In this document: one piece after another, positions 44,956 through 53,481 of the stretch
Layout of the letters: the number at the start of each line of letters is the position of its first letter
How positions within the stretch are numbered: position 1 is the first letter of the stretch
Assembly: GCA_041177965.1 (NCBI GenBank)
Contig: JBEGWF010000175.1
Span: 1 to 64,000, forward strand
Direction: 5' to 3'
DNA length: 64,000 bases
From: SXXZ01 sp041177965
GTDB lineage: Bacteria; Verrucomicrobiota; Verrucomicrobiia; Limisphaerales; UBA9464
The notes under the pieces: model-generated
Databases searched by the model: none
What the model was told of the DNA's origin: nothing
Seen by the model: only the letters and a program-made list of their open reading frames with translations
Translations under genes and position numbers: made by a program

Positions 44956-45113
44956 AACTCCAGTCCCCCGAATCGGGTAGGGATGGTTGGCATTCCTCGA
45001 AGCCAGTCCCCATCGATCCTCCGCCGAGCGTCTGCCCCTTCTCGCCGGGAGATGAGCCCTCTTGCGGAACCGACAACTGCGCCTCGATCCCTTCGTTCAC
45101 CGGCTCCGACCTC

Positions 45114-45159
45114 GGAGCCTGTCCCCAACTCCGTCCGTGGTGACCTCGGAGCCTGTCCC
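45114..45159 (+). repeat. Two copies of the GGAGCCTGTCCC motif
   Basis: CTCGGAGCCTGTCCC occurs at 45111-45125 and again at 45145-45159, separated by CAACTCCGTCCGTGGTGAC, about 75 bases upstream of the next gene. They are copies of the dispersed GGGGACAGGCT(A/C)C motif on the opposite orientation. Confidence 0.7.
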
Positions 45160-45232
45160 TGTTTCGCTGGAAAACCTTCCCTGAAGTCCCAAAGGACTTT
45201 GACGCCCCACGGCCGGCGGCTTTAATTGGGGC

Positions 45233-46411
45233 ATGAAGCGCGTCCGAACTCCGATCCGGTGGGTCGTTGTCGCGGGGTTGGCCCTGGGGCCCGGCCTTGT
45301 GGCTCCGGCTTGGGGCGGCGACAAGGCCCAGACCTCCGGGGCCGTCCGAACCGACGAGATCCCCGGCTCCCGCCTCCAGTCCGAGGCCGAACGCGTGGGC
45401 ACCATGAACAAGTTGCTGCGCAACCGGCAGTTCGACGTGTTTCGCGCCGGCAATTCCCTTGGTGGGGCCATTGACGTATCGCTTCCCGTCCCGAACTCCC
45501 CTATCCCCAACCTCGATCCGAAGGCCCAACAACGGTTGATGGACGAGTACGACCGCAAGAAGAACTGGTTGGTCGAACCGGGATCGGTGAAGCCGCGCGA
45601 GGTGGAGAAGGCCGACGAGATCGACGAGGTTCCGTCGACCGGCGACGACGACATCCCCAATTTCAGCCGTGAGCGAGGGCGTTCCCGGCGCACCCGAAGC
45701 GAATCGGCCCAGCGCAGCGATTTCGAGGATTCGGCCGAAGAGGGCAGATCGAAGACCCGGAAGGACTCGAAACTCGCCGATGACGACTCGCGCGCCGAGT
45801 CCCGAACCGCTCGCCGCACCCCTTCAGAATCCGCACGCCGGAGCGAATCCCAGGGCTCCGAGGGCACGCAGACCAAGGCCATTTCCGAGATCCTCGCCCC
45901 CAACGCCGACCACAGGAACTGGTTCAAGGCGGCCCCCTCGGGCGAGTCGGCGGGCACCTTCACGTTCAACAATGGCTCCCCATCCCGGGCCGGGTCGGGT
46001 TTCGAGGGCTTCAACGGGGCCTCCGCATCCGGGGCCCGCGCCGGTGCCGGTTCCGGCCAAGCCGCGGCGGGCACCCCCGACCTTCTGGCGACGCCGACGA
46101 CCGGTTTCGATGGCGATCCCGGCCGGCGGTTCGACCCGACCGTGGCGCCGGGTTCGGCCTTCTCGACCTCGGCCGGCTCGGATCCCGGATTTTTCCCGAA
46201 GTCGGGGGGGGGCACCTCCGCCGGAGGGGGTGCCGAAACGGGGTTTGGAGCCTTCGGAGGGGCCGGAGCCGGGGCATCCCGGGGCTTGGAAGGGTCGGTC
46301 CGTTCCCTGTTCAGCGCTCCCTCGTCCGATGCCGGGTCGGCCATCCGCTCCTCTCCGGCCTTCAATCCACGGCCGGCGGTCCTGTCCTTTCCACGGAGTG
46401 GTCCTTTCTGA
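45233..46411 (+). CDS. Secreted low-complexity protein of unknown function
   Basis: 392 residues. A signal peptide (WVVVAGLALGPGLVAPAWGG) is followed by a short conserved-looking part (MNKLLRNRQFDVFRAGNSLG) and then a long acidic/basic Ser-Arg-Glu region (about 140-215). The rest is Gly/Ala/Ser-rich (GFGAFGGAGAGASRG) and likely disordered. No enzyme motif is seen. The next gene starts immediately after its stop (TGAATG), so the two are coupled. GC bias makes the low-complexity half hard to trust, but the signal and coupling support a real gene. Confidence 0.7.
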   Translation: MKRVRTPIRWVVVAGLALGPGLVAPAWGGDKAQTSGAVRTDEIPGSRLQSEAERVGTMNKLLRNRQFDVFRAGNSLGGAIDVSLPVPNSPIPNLDPKAQQRLMDEYDRKKNWLVEPGSVKPREVEKADEIDEVPSTGDDDIPNFSRERGRSRRTRSESAQRSDFEDSAEEGRSKTRKDSKLADDDSRAESRTARRTPSESARRSESQGSEGTQTKAISEILAPNADHRNWFKAAPSGESAGTFTFNNGSPSRAGSGFEGFNGASASGARAGAGSGQAAAGTPDLLATPTTGFDGDPGRRFDPTVAPGSAFSTSAGSDPGFFPKSGGGTSAGGGAETGFGAFGGAGAGASRGLEGSVRSLFSAPSSDAGSAIRSSPAFNPRPAVLSFPRSGPF

Positions 46412-46852
46412 ATGAAACCCTTGCTGTTGGCCTGTTGGCTTGGTGCGGGGGTGCTCCTGGGCGAAGACGCCCGGCTCATCAAGGTCCTGCCCCATTGGGT
46501 GGATCATCAGGGCCGTCATGCCTTGTCTCCGAGCCTGTATGAGCGCGACGCCTATCAGGCGGAACTGCGCCAGCACCCCGAACAGCGGGCCGGCATGCAG
46601 TACGAGGTGCTCTGGAAGGCCTCCCGTCGGGTCTCCGGCCCCCTTCGGCTCCGATTGGAGCTTCGTGGTGCCGAGGGTGGGGTCACCGAGACGCTCGAAA
46701 CCGAGGTGAAGCGGGGTTTCCTGGGCCGGCGATGGTCGCGGGTCGTCGTCCCGCCCGAGCAGTACCGTCGTTTGGGTAATGTGACTGCCTGGAAAGCCAC
46801 CTTGGTGGAGTCGGGCAAGCCCCTCGCCGAGGCGCGATCATTCCTCTGGTGA
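46412..46852 (+). CDS. Small exported conserved hypothetical protein
   Basis: 146 residues with a signal peptide (LLLACWLGAGVLLGED). The mature part has an immunoglobulin-like strand pattern (RLRLELRGAEGGVTETLETE, SRVVVPPEQYRRLG, WKATLVESGKPLAEARSFLW). It starts directly after the preceding stop. Its 3' end overlaps the end of the convergent gene by 15 bases. It may bind or modify the partner encoded upstream; no function is known to me. Confidence 0.7.
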   Translation: MKPLLLACWLGAGVLLGEDARLIKVLPHWVDHQGRHALSPSLYERDAYQAELRQHPEQRAGMQYEVLWKASRRVSGPLRLRLELRGAEGGVTETLETEVKRGFLGRRWSRVVVPPEQYRRLGNVTAWKATLVESGKPLAEARSFLW

Positions 46853-47677
46853 TCCCCGTGCCGGGGTCCGGCGCCGCGGATCGGTCCGAAACACCCCGGG
46901 TGGGAATGTCTTCGTCGCGGGTCCGGACCGATCCGTATTCGCATCCGCATCCGGTTCCCTTCGTCGACCCCGATGCCACAAGGCGAAGCCGAGGAGGCCG
47001 AGGGCGCTGATCGCGGCGTATTCCTCGGGTTCGGGGACCGCCGAGAACGTGACGTTGTCGAGACGCCAGGTGCCGGCCGTGGAATAACCGGAGCCGAGCC
47101 GGGTGGCGGTGTAACGGTCGCCGGGACTGTCGCCGAAATCGGAGACGACCCGCACTTGCAGCCACGCCTGCCTCCCCGCCTCGGGAGGCAGCGAGACGGT
47201 CCGATCATACCAGGTCTCGCCCGCTCCGGTGGCCGCCGGGGTCACCGTGAACCGGCCCGCCTCGGTGAACCGGACCCCGTCGGACGACCAAAGCACCCGT
47301 TCGGTGTTGGCCGAGGTGTTGCTGTGGCGGATCTGGAAGGCCAGGGACACCGCGCCGTGGTCTTCGGTGGACAGCCCGAACTCCACCCCTGCGGTGCCCG
47401 GCAGGGCGCCCTGAACCGGAAACCCCTTGAGGTTCCAGGCACCGGAGGACTCGCCGTCATGGCCTGCGGCGAAGGTGCCCGAGGTGCCACCCACCGTTCG
47501 TGCTTCTCCCATGCCGGAACGCGGCAGCAGCGAGGCATCGTTGAAGTCCCACCGGGTGATCAGGACCTGCCCGTGAAGGCCCGGAACCAGGGTGGCCAGC
47601 GCCGCCGGAAGGTGCCAGGGGCGGGCGAGGTGGGAGATCGACGGGAACGTCCAGGATCGGGGGTGAAGAACCTTCAT
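46838..47677 (-). CDS. PEP-CTERM protein with an unusual C-terminal extension
   Basis: 279 residues. After a signal (LAALATLVPGLHGQVLI), the mature protein has a beta-sandwich-like pattern (ITRWDFNDASLL, GAVSLAFQIRHSNTS, WYDRTVSLPPEAGRQAWLQV). Near the C-terminus comes a PEP-CTERM signal: VPEPEEYAAISALGLLGFAL followed by WHRGRRR. This motif normally ends the protein and is cut by an exosortase. Here the frame continues 39 residues (EPDADANTD... to the stop). Either the tail is tolerated or the stop codon has been lost. The start at 47677 puts the signal at the front. No exosortase is in this window. Confidence 0.85.
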   Translation of the reverse strand: MKVLHPRSWTFPSISHLARPWHLPAALATLVPGLHGQVLITRWDFNDASLLPRSGMGEARTVGGTSGTFAAGHDGESSGAWNLKGFPVQGALPGTAGVEFGLSTEDHGAVSLAFQIRHSNTSANTERVLWSSDGVRFTEAGRFTVTPAATGAGETWYDRTVSLPPEAGRQAWLQVRVVSDFGDSPGDRYTATRLGSGYSTAGTWRLDNVTFSAVPEPEEYAAISALGLLGFALWHRGRRREPDADANTDRSGPATKTFPPGVFRTDPRRRTPARGSPEE

Positions 47678-47827
47678 CACCACAGCTTTCGCTCGCAACT
47701 CCCCGCTTCTTTCACCGCTGCCCGGCTTGTTTCCGCCCCCTTCGGCGGGACCGAGTGGGTCGGGTCCCGAGGAAACGGGTCGGCGGGTGGTGCGATACGA
47801 ACGGGTCAAGAATGGGTCAAAAAGGGG

Positions 47828-47856
47828 TTGCTGGTGTCCGTTTTGGCGTGTATCCG
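47828..47856 (+). promoter_or_regulatory. Candidate promoter for the 1,485-residue surface protein
   Basis: TTGCTG (47828-47833), a 17-base spacer and TATCCG (47851-47856), about 110 bases before the ATG at 47969. Each box matches only half of the sigma-70 consensus. Just upstream, GGGTCAAGAATGGGTCAA is a direct repeat of GGGTCAA that could be an activator site. The rest of the region (47678-47968, divergent) shows nothing clear. Confidence 0.3.
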
Positions 47857-47968
47857 TGCCGGTCACCAAACTTGGAAAGGTTCCGCCGTGGGCCAGTGTC
47901 TCGAACCCGTCGAGGGTTTCGGGACATTTGCCGTCGGCGGATCGTCACCGGGTACGGAAACGAGTCCT

Positions 47969-50900
47969 ATGAGCCAACAACACAACAACCTGCTGCGTTG
48001 GATGACGGCAGCCGGGCTGGTCTGCAGCTCGGCCTTCGCCGCCACCAACGTGGTGAACTTCAACACCGCGACGGAGCTCCCCTTCAAGGAAGTGGGCGCC
48101 GCCGCCGCGGAGTATCGGACCAGCGGCGGTGCCTCCGGCGGCGCCACCGATGGTTACCTCTCCATCACCGACGCCAAGAGCGGCCAGCGCGCCACCGTGG
48201 TGTTCGACGACCTCGACAAGGGTCTGGTCGTCAAGGCCTTCAACTTCGAGTGCGACCTCCGCATCGGCGGTGGTACGGCCCGTCCTGCCGACGGCTTCTC
48301 GCTCAACTACGTCCGCGCCAACGATCCGCTGGCCGCCGATGGTTCCCCCTACGCGGGCACCGCCGGGGAGACCAACCTGCCTGAGGAAGGTTCCCTGACC
48401 GGCCTCGGTATCGGCTTCGACACCTGGCAGTCCGGCGATCATCCGGGCGGCATCACCGACGTCGTCGGCATCAGCGTCCGCGTCGAGGGTGCTCTGATCA
48501 CCCAGTTGCCCGTGCCCCTGCGCCCCGGCAACGTCTGGCCGGGTGGCACCTTCGACGAGGTGCCCTTCCGCAATCTGCCGAGCACCGATGCGAACTACGC
48601 GTCCTCGATGCAGACCGGTGCCCTGAACACCACCGACGACCTGAACGGCGACGGCACGGTGGACGGCAATGACGCCAACGCTGGCCAGGTGGGCTTCGAC
48701 GACCCGAACTGGGGTCTGTGGGTCAAGAACCTGAAGTGGGAGAAGTTCAAGGCCCAACTGACCGAGGAGGGCAAGGTGAAGATCTTCTGGAAGGGCGTCG
48801 AACTGACCCCGGCCGGCGGTCTGGCCAGCTCCTTCTCCCCGTCCCCGGGTCGGCTCGTCTTTGGCGGCCGCACCGGTGGCGCCTGGGAGGTGCACCATGT
48901 CGACAACATCCGACTGGAGACCATCCCGGCCAACGACGTGATCATCGGCGGCGTGGTGGGCAACCCGATCGGGTTCTCCGTCACCACCGTCGACTCCGGC
49001 GAGGCCGTGGCGGTGACCTCGGGATTGTCGGTCAAGCTCAACGGCACCGACATCTCGTCCAAGGTGACGTCCAGCAAGGACGGCATCACCACCACCATCG
49101 TCTATGGTGACGCCGCCGCGCCTCTGGCCGCCGGATCCACCAACACCGTGGCCATCAGCATCAAGGACACCCGCGGCAACACCGTCAGCGCCAACCGCAC
49201 CTTCGTGGTCGGTTCGTATGTGACGATCCCCGCGACCCTCGCCGTCACCGGCGTGAACACCGCGCAGAAGGGCTTCAACGTCCGCACCCACCAGACCGCC
49301 CGTCGTGGGCAGCCCAACTCCATCGCCCGTGCCGAACAGCAGTTGCTCGGCCTGCGGGGTGACAATGTGGCCGACCTGACCGGCTTCACCGGTGGCGTGT
49401 TCGCCGAGACCGGTGTGATCAACTACAGCCAGCCGGTCTCCGGTGCCGATGCGACCCCGGGCCAGAACGGCGCGTTCTCGTCGTCCGCCGGCAACCCGGC
49501 CCGTCAGATCGCCGACAACGCCATCCCGGGCATCCCCAGCGCCTCGGAGTTCCAGCCGAACGGCGACCTCTACACCGACAACATCGCGGCCGAAATCACC
49601 ACGTTCCTGCAGTTCCCGACCGCCGGTGTCTACCGTCTGACCTTCAACAGCGATGACGGCTTCCGCACCACGGTCTCCGGCAACAACAAGGAGGTCCTGG
49701 ACTCGCTGATCGTCAGCCAAGCCGACGTCGGCAAGGGCGCCAGCGACGTCGATGCGACCGTGTTCGTGCCTCAGGCCGGCTTCTATCCGTTCCGCACGGT
49801 GTGGTTCGAGGGCGGCGGCGGCGCCAACCTCGAGTGGTCGGCCGAGCGCCTGGCCCCGAACCCGTCGGCCCGCCTGTTGATCAATGATGCCGACGCCAAC
49901 GCGGTTAAGGCCTTCCGTGCCCGCACCGGCGACACCGCTGCGGCCGTGTCCTTCATCCATCCGTTCCGCGGCTCCGGCGGCAACTACATCCCGACCGTGC
50001 CGGTCGTGGTGTCCGTCGCCGATGGTTCCACCCCGCATGACTCGTTCGCCCTGCTGGTGGACGGTGCGGCCGTCACCCCGACCAAGGCCTCCTCGGCCGG
50101 CGTGACCACCTACACCTTCAAGCCGGCGTCCAACTTCACCCCGGGTGCCCACAGCGTGGTGGTCCGCTTCAAGGCCGGTTCCCAGACCTACGATGCGACC
50201 AACTCGTTCAACATCGCCAACGCGGCGGTGGTCCCGGGCAGCCTGGCGCTGCCCGCCTCGGCCGTGAACACCGGCAACAAGGGCTTCCTCGTGAAGACCG
50301 TGCAGCAGGCCAACGGCGAGAGCATGGGCAACGACACCTACCGGGGTCAGACCCACATCGCCGGACTGATCGGCACCCCGAACGTCGCCGACCTGAGCCT
50401 CTTCGGGGCCAACGGCTACTACGTCGAGACCGGCGTCATCAACTACAACCAAGATGCCGTCTCCAGCGGCTTCTTCCCGGATGATCCGGGCGTCCCGGGC
50501 ATCCCGGGCACCACGAGCAGCACCGACAACTTCGCGCAGGAGATCCTGACGGTCCTCGACTTGAAGGCCGGCTTCTACTGCTTCAACGTCAACAGCGACG
50601 ACGGCTTCCGCCTCGACATCGGCAACCCCGGTGAGGCCTTCACCTTCCCGGTGGTGGTCGGCGAGTTCTCCGGCGGCCGCGGCAACGGCGGCGACATCGC
50701 CTCCGGCACGACCTTCTTCTTCGAAGTCAAGGCTGACGGTCTGTATCCGGCCCGCCTCGTCTGGTACGAGGGCGGCGGTGGCGCGAACGTCGAGTTCAGC
50801 GCCCGCCAGTTCGACCCGGTCACGGGCGACCTGCTCAGCGGCACGCTGATCAACGCCGACGGCGGCATCAAGGCCTACCAGTACCCGCTGGCCAGCAAGG

Positions 50901-52426
50901 GCGTTCCGTTCGTGAAGTCCTTCGCGCCGGCCCGCACGGGTCGCTCCTCGGGCGTCGCGCCCTACCGCGCGGGCACCGACGCCGCCATCACGGCGCTGGT
51001 CTCGCAGGGCACCGGCCCGGCCCTCAGCACCGCCAATGTCTCGGTCCTCGTGGACGGCGCGGCCGCCACCCCGACGGTGACCACCGTCGACGGTGTTGCC
51101 ACCGTCACCGTGGCCGCTCCGGCGGGCGGATGGGTCGGTGGCACCACCCACAAGGTGGACCTGACCGTCATCGACCGCACCGTGTCCTGGACCTTCGGTG
51201 TGGCAAACATGCGCACCCCGACCTTCTTCATCGAGGCCGAGGACTTCGACAACAACGGGGCCGCCCCGTCGATCGCCAGCGCGATGCCCTACCGTGGCGG
51301 CGCCCTGGCTGGCCAGTCGGCCAGCAACAACAAGGACTACACCCGCGGCAACGAAGGTGCCTCGCCCCTGTACCGCATCGGTGAAGATCCGCAGGTTCCG
51401 ATGGACCGCACCGGCGACCGCGACCGCGGCGTCGGTGAGGTCAACGTGAACTACAAGATGGGCTGGATCGGCGACAACCAGTGGTACCAGTACACCCGCA
51501 ACTTCCCGGCGGGCGAGTACAACGTCTATGCCGCGCTCTCGCACGGTGACGGCCAGGCCAGCGCGACCCGCATGAAGGGCGCGTTCGCCACGGTCGCCAG
51601 CGGCAACGCGACGGTCGTGGGCAGCTTCGACTACCCGTCCACGGGCGGTTGGGGCAACAACGCCCTGGTGCCGATGCGCAATGCCGACGGCAGCCTCGCC
51701 ACGGTGAGCCTCAGTGGTCAGCAGACGGTGCGCTACAACGCGTCGAACGGTGACTACGACTTCCTCCTGTTCACCCCGGCCATCGCCGGCAAGAACGTGC
51801 TGAGCAAGGACGACACCATCGTTCCGACCTCGGCCAATTCCCCGGGCGCCGAGGGCGTCGCGAAGGTCATCGACGGAGACACCAAGACGAAGTACCTCAA
51901 CTTCGACAAGCTGAACACCGGCTTCACGGTGACTCCGAAGTCGGGCGCGAGCGTGGTGACGGCGATCTCGCTGACCACCGCCAACGACGCGCCCCCGCGC
52001 GATCCGGCCACCTGGACGGTGCTCGGCTCGAACAACGGCACCGACTACGAGGTGATCGCGACCGGTCCGCTGGCCGCCCACCCGGCCCGGTTCCGCACCG
52101 AGACCCTGGCGTTCTCCAACACCAAGGCCTACACCTCCTACCGCGTGCTGTTCCCGACCGTGGTGGACGCCGGTGCGGCCAACTCGATGCAAATCGCCGA
52201 GGTCGCCCTCATCGGCACCGCCTCCGGCGGTGGTGGTGGTGACGCCCCGCGCTTCACCGGCATCAAGGCCAACGCCGATGGTACGATCACCATCACCTGG
52301 ACCGGCGGCGGCACGCTGCAGTCGGCCACTGCGCTCAGCGGTCCCTGGACCGATGTGGCGGGTGCCACGAGCCCGCTGACCGTGCCGGCCAACCAGGCCG
52401 CCCAGTTCGCGCGCATCCGCAAGTAA
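47969..52426 (+). CDS. Modular surface protein: lectin-like, two PA14-like, CBM6-like and F5/8-like domains (1,485 residues)
   Basis: Exported (signal to about residue 25). Approximate order: an L-type-lectin-like region (25-325; FSLNYVRANDP, GLGIGFDTW); two PA14-like modules (414-635 and 754-961), each with ETGVINY, a (F)NSDDGFR core and an end such as VWFEGGGGANLEWSAE or VWYEGGGGANVEFSAR; a CBM6-like domain opening FFIEAEDFDNNG (1084-1269); an F5/8-like domain (1273-1413; VIDGDTKTKYLNFDK); a C-terminal module TLQSATALSGPWTDVAGATS to QAAQFARIRK. These features suggest binding to polysaccharides at the cell surface. I chose the ATG at 47969 because the signal peptide starts there; the frame is open much further upstream. 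Codons are very uniform GC-ending, which suggests high expression. Confidence 0.9.
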   Translation: MSQQHNNLLRWMTAAGLVCSSAFAATNVVNFNTATELPFKEVGAAAAEYRTSGGASGGATDGYLSITDAKSGQRATVVFDDLDKGLVVKAFNFECDLRIGGGTARPADGFSLNYVRANDPLAADGSPYAGTAGETNLPEEGSLTGLGIGFDTWQSGDHPGGITDVVGISVRVEGALITQLPVPLRPGNVWPGGTFDEVPFRNLPSTDANYASSMQTGALNTTDDLNGDGTVDGNDANAGQVGFDDPNWGLWVKNLKWEKFKAQLTEEGKVKIFWKGVELTPAGGLASSFSPSPGRLVFGGRTGGAWEVHHVDNIRLETIPANDVIIGGVVGNPIGFSVTTVDSGEAVAVTSGLSVKLNGTDISSKVTSSKDGITTTIVYGDAAAPLAAGSTNTVAISIKDTRGNTVSANRTFVVGSYVTIPATLAVTGVNTAQKGFNVRTHQTARRGQPNSIARAEQQLLGLRGDNVADLTGFTGGVFAETGVINYSQPVSGADATPGQNGAFSSSAGNPARQIADNAIPGIPSASEFQPNGDLYTDNIAAEITTFLQFPTAGVYRLTFNSDDGFRTTVSGNNKEVLDSLIVSQADVGKGASDVDATVFVPQAGFYPFRTVWFEGGGGANLEWSAERLAPNPSARLLINDADANAVKAFRARTGDTAAAVSFIHPFRGSGGNYIPTVPVVVSVADGSTPHDSFALLVDGAAVTPTKASSAGVTTYTFKPASNFTPGAHSVVVRFKAGSQTYDATNSFNIANAAVVPGSLALPASAVNTGNKGFLVKTVQQANGESMGNDTYRGQTHIAGLIGTPNVADLSLFGANGYYVETGVINYNQDAVSSGFFPDDPGVPGIPGTTSSTDNFAQEILTVLDLKAGFYCFNVNSDDGFRLDIGNPGEAFTFPVVVGEFSGGRGNGGDIASGTTFFFEVKADGLYPARLVWYEGGGGANVEFSARQFDPVTGDLLSGTLINADGGIKAYQYPLASKGVPFVKSFAPARTGRSSGVAPYRAGTDAAITALVSQGTGPALSTANVSVLVDGAAATPTVTTVDGVATVTVAAPAGGWVGGTTHKVDLTVIDRTVSWTFGVANMRTPTFFIEAEDFDNNGAAPSIASAMPYRGGALAGQSASNNKDYTRGNEGASPLYRIGEDPQVPMDRTGDRDRGVGEVNVNYKMGWIGDNQWYQYTRNFPAGEYNVYAALSHGDGQASATRMKGAFATVASGNATVVGSFDYPSTGGWGNNALVPMRNADGSLATVSLSGQQTVRYNASNGDYDFLLFTPAIAGKNVLSKDDTIVPTSANSPGAEGVAKVIDGDTKTKYLNFDKLNTGFTVTPKSGASVVTAISLTTANDAPPRDPATWTVLGSNNGTDYEVIATGPLAAHPARFRTETLAFSNTKAYTSYRVLFPTVVDAGAANSMQIAEVALIGTASGGGGGDAPRFTGIKANADGTITITWTGGGTLQSATALSGPWTDVAGATSPLTVPANQAAQFARIRK

Positions 52427-52447
52427 GCGGTCGCGTCAGACTCACAG

Positions 52448-52481
52448 GAGGGGCCGAAGTTCGCTTCGGCCCCTCTTTTTT
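52448..52481 (+). terminator. Intrinsic terminator
   Basis: GAGGGGCCGAAG (52448-52459), TTCG loop, CTTCGGCCCCTC (52464-52475), then TTTTTT, 22 bases after the surface-protein stop. Very strong, consistent with a highly transcribed gene. Confidence 0.95.
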
Positions 52482-52573
52482 ATCTGTGCGCCCGGGAGGG
52501 CGCACTCTCCAACGGGAGGGATCCCCGGCAAGGTCCGTGGCGAGGGATCGGTTTCGAACGGCGGGGAACCCTG

Positions 52574-53287
52574 CTACCAGCGCTCGCCCAGGAGCCAGCT
52601 CGGCCGGCGCTCGGCGTGCTTGAGGCCGTATTTGGAAATCGCCTGCCGGACCATCTCCACCACTTCATCGATGGAATCGGTGACCAGGAAGAGCCTCAGG
52701 TCGCTCTCCGAGATGGTCTGCAGATGGCGCATCTTCTCGATGTGCTCCACGAGCTCCCGGTGGAATTCGCGCCCGAAGATGATCACCGGGAAGTCGTTGA
52801 TCTTGCCCGTCTGGATGAGGGTCATGGCCTCGAAGAGTTCATCCAGGGTTCCGAAACCTCCGGGCACGATGACGAAGGCGTACGAGTACTTGATGAGCAG
52901 GGTCTTGCGGACGAAGAAGTAGCGGATGTTGACCCACTTATCGAGATAGGGGTTCGGGTGCTGCTCCATCGGCAGCACGATGTTGCAGCCCACCGACCGG
53001 CCGCCGACGTCGCGCGCACCCCGGTTGGCCGCCTCCATCAGGCCCGGTCCGCCGCCCGTCATGATGGTGAAGCCGAGCCTGGCGATCTCCGCGGACAATC
53101 GCCGGGTCAGGTCGTAATAGGGGTGGGTTTCCGGAAACCGGGCCGATCCGAACACCGCCACGCAAGGCCCGGAGAAATGCAGGGCCCGGAATCCACGGAT
53201 GAATTCGCAGGCGATCTGGACCACGAACTTGAGGTTGTCCCAGCGCGAACGCGGGCCTTCGAGGAATCGGATTTCGGTTTGTGGCAT
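52574..53287 (-). CDS. LOG-family protein (TIGR00730 type)
   Basis: A 237-residue lysine-decarboxylase-like/LOG protein. Family motifs are VAVFGSARFPETHPYYDL, TIMTGGGPGLMEAANRGA and IVPGGFGTLDELFEAMTLIQ, the PGGxGTxxE motif being the active site. LOG enzymes cleave nucleotide 5'-monophosphates of the cytokinin type; in many bacteria the physiological substrate is unsettled. The start at 53285-53287 is the ATG just before the homology. It is divergent from pckG (194 bases between). Confidence 0.93.
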   Translation of the reverse strand: MPQTEIRFLEGPRSRWDNLKFVVQIACEFIRGFRALHFSGPCVAVFGSARFPETHPYYDLTRRLSAEIARLGFTIMTGGGPGLMEAANRGARDVGGRSVGCNIVLPMEQHPNPYLDKWVNIRYFFVRKTLLIKYSYAFVIVPGGFGTLDELFEAMTLIQTGKINDFPVIIFGREFHRELVEHIEKMRHLQTISESDLRLFLVTDSIDEVVEMVRQAISKYGLKHAERRPSWLLGERW

Positions 53288-53481
53288 CGTTGCCTCCAGG
53301 GTTTTCGGAAAAGGACCCGGGATTCTTCCGATCCCGGGTTGCACGGACAACCTACATCCAAATCCCTCGAACAAAAGGCCGGGGAGGCCTGCGGCCGGAT
53401 TCCGGCGGGACGGATCAAACCGGGGGCGGGGACCGACAAGATTCGGAGTGCGACCGGATCCGGAGGGCGTAGGTTGCGGCG

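Noticed and set aside
44983..45225. 80-codon plus-strand frame between the aldolase and the secreted protein
   Set aside because: Serine/proline-rich translation created by the repeats at 45111-45159; no start signal or homology.
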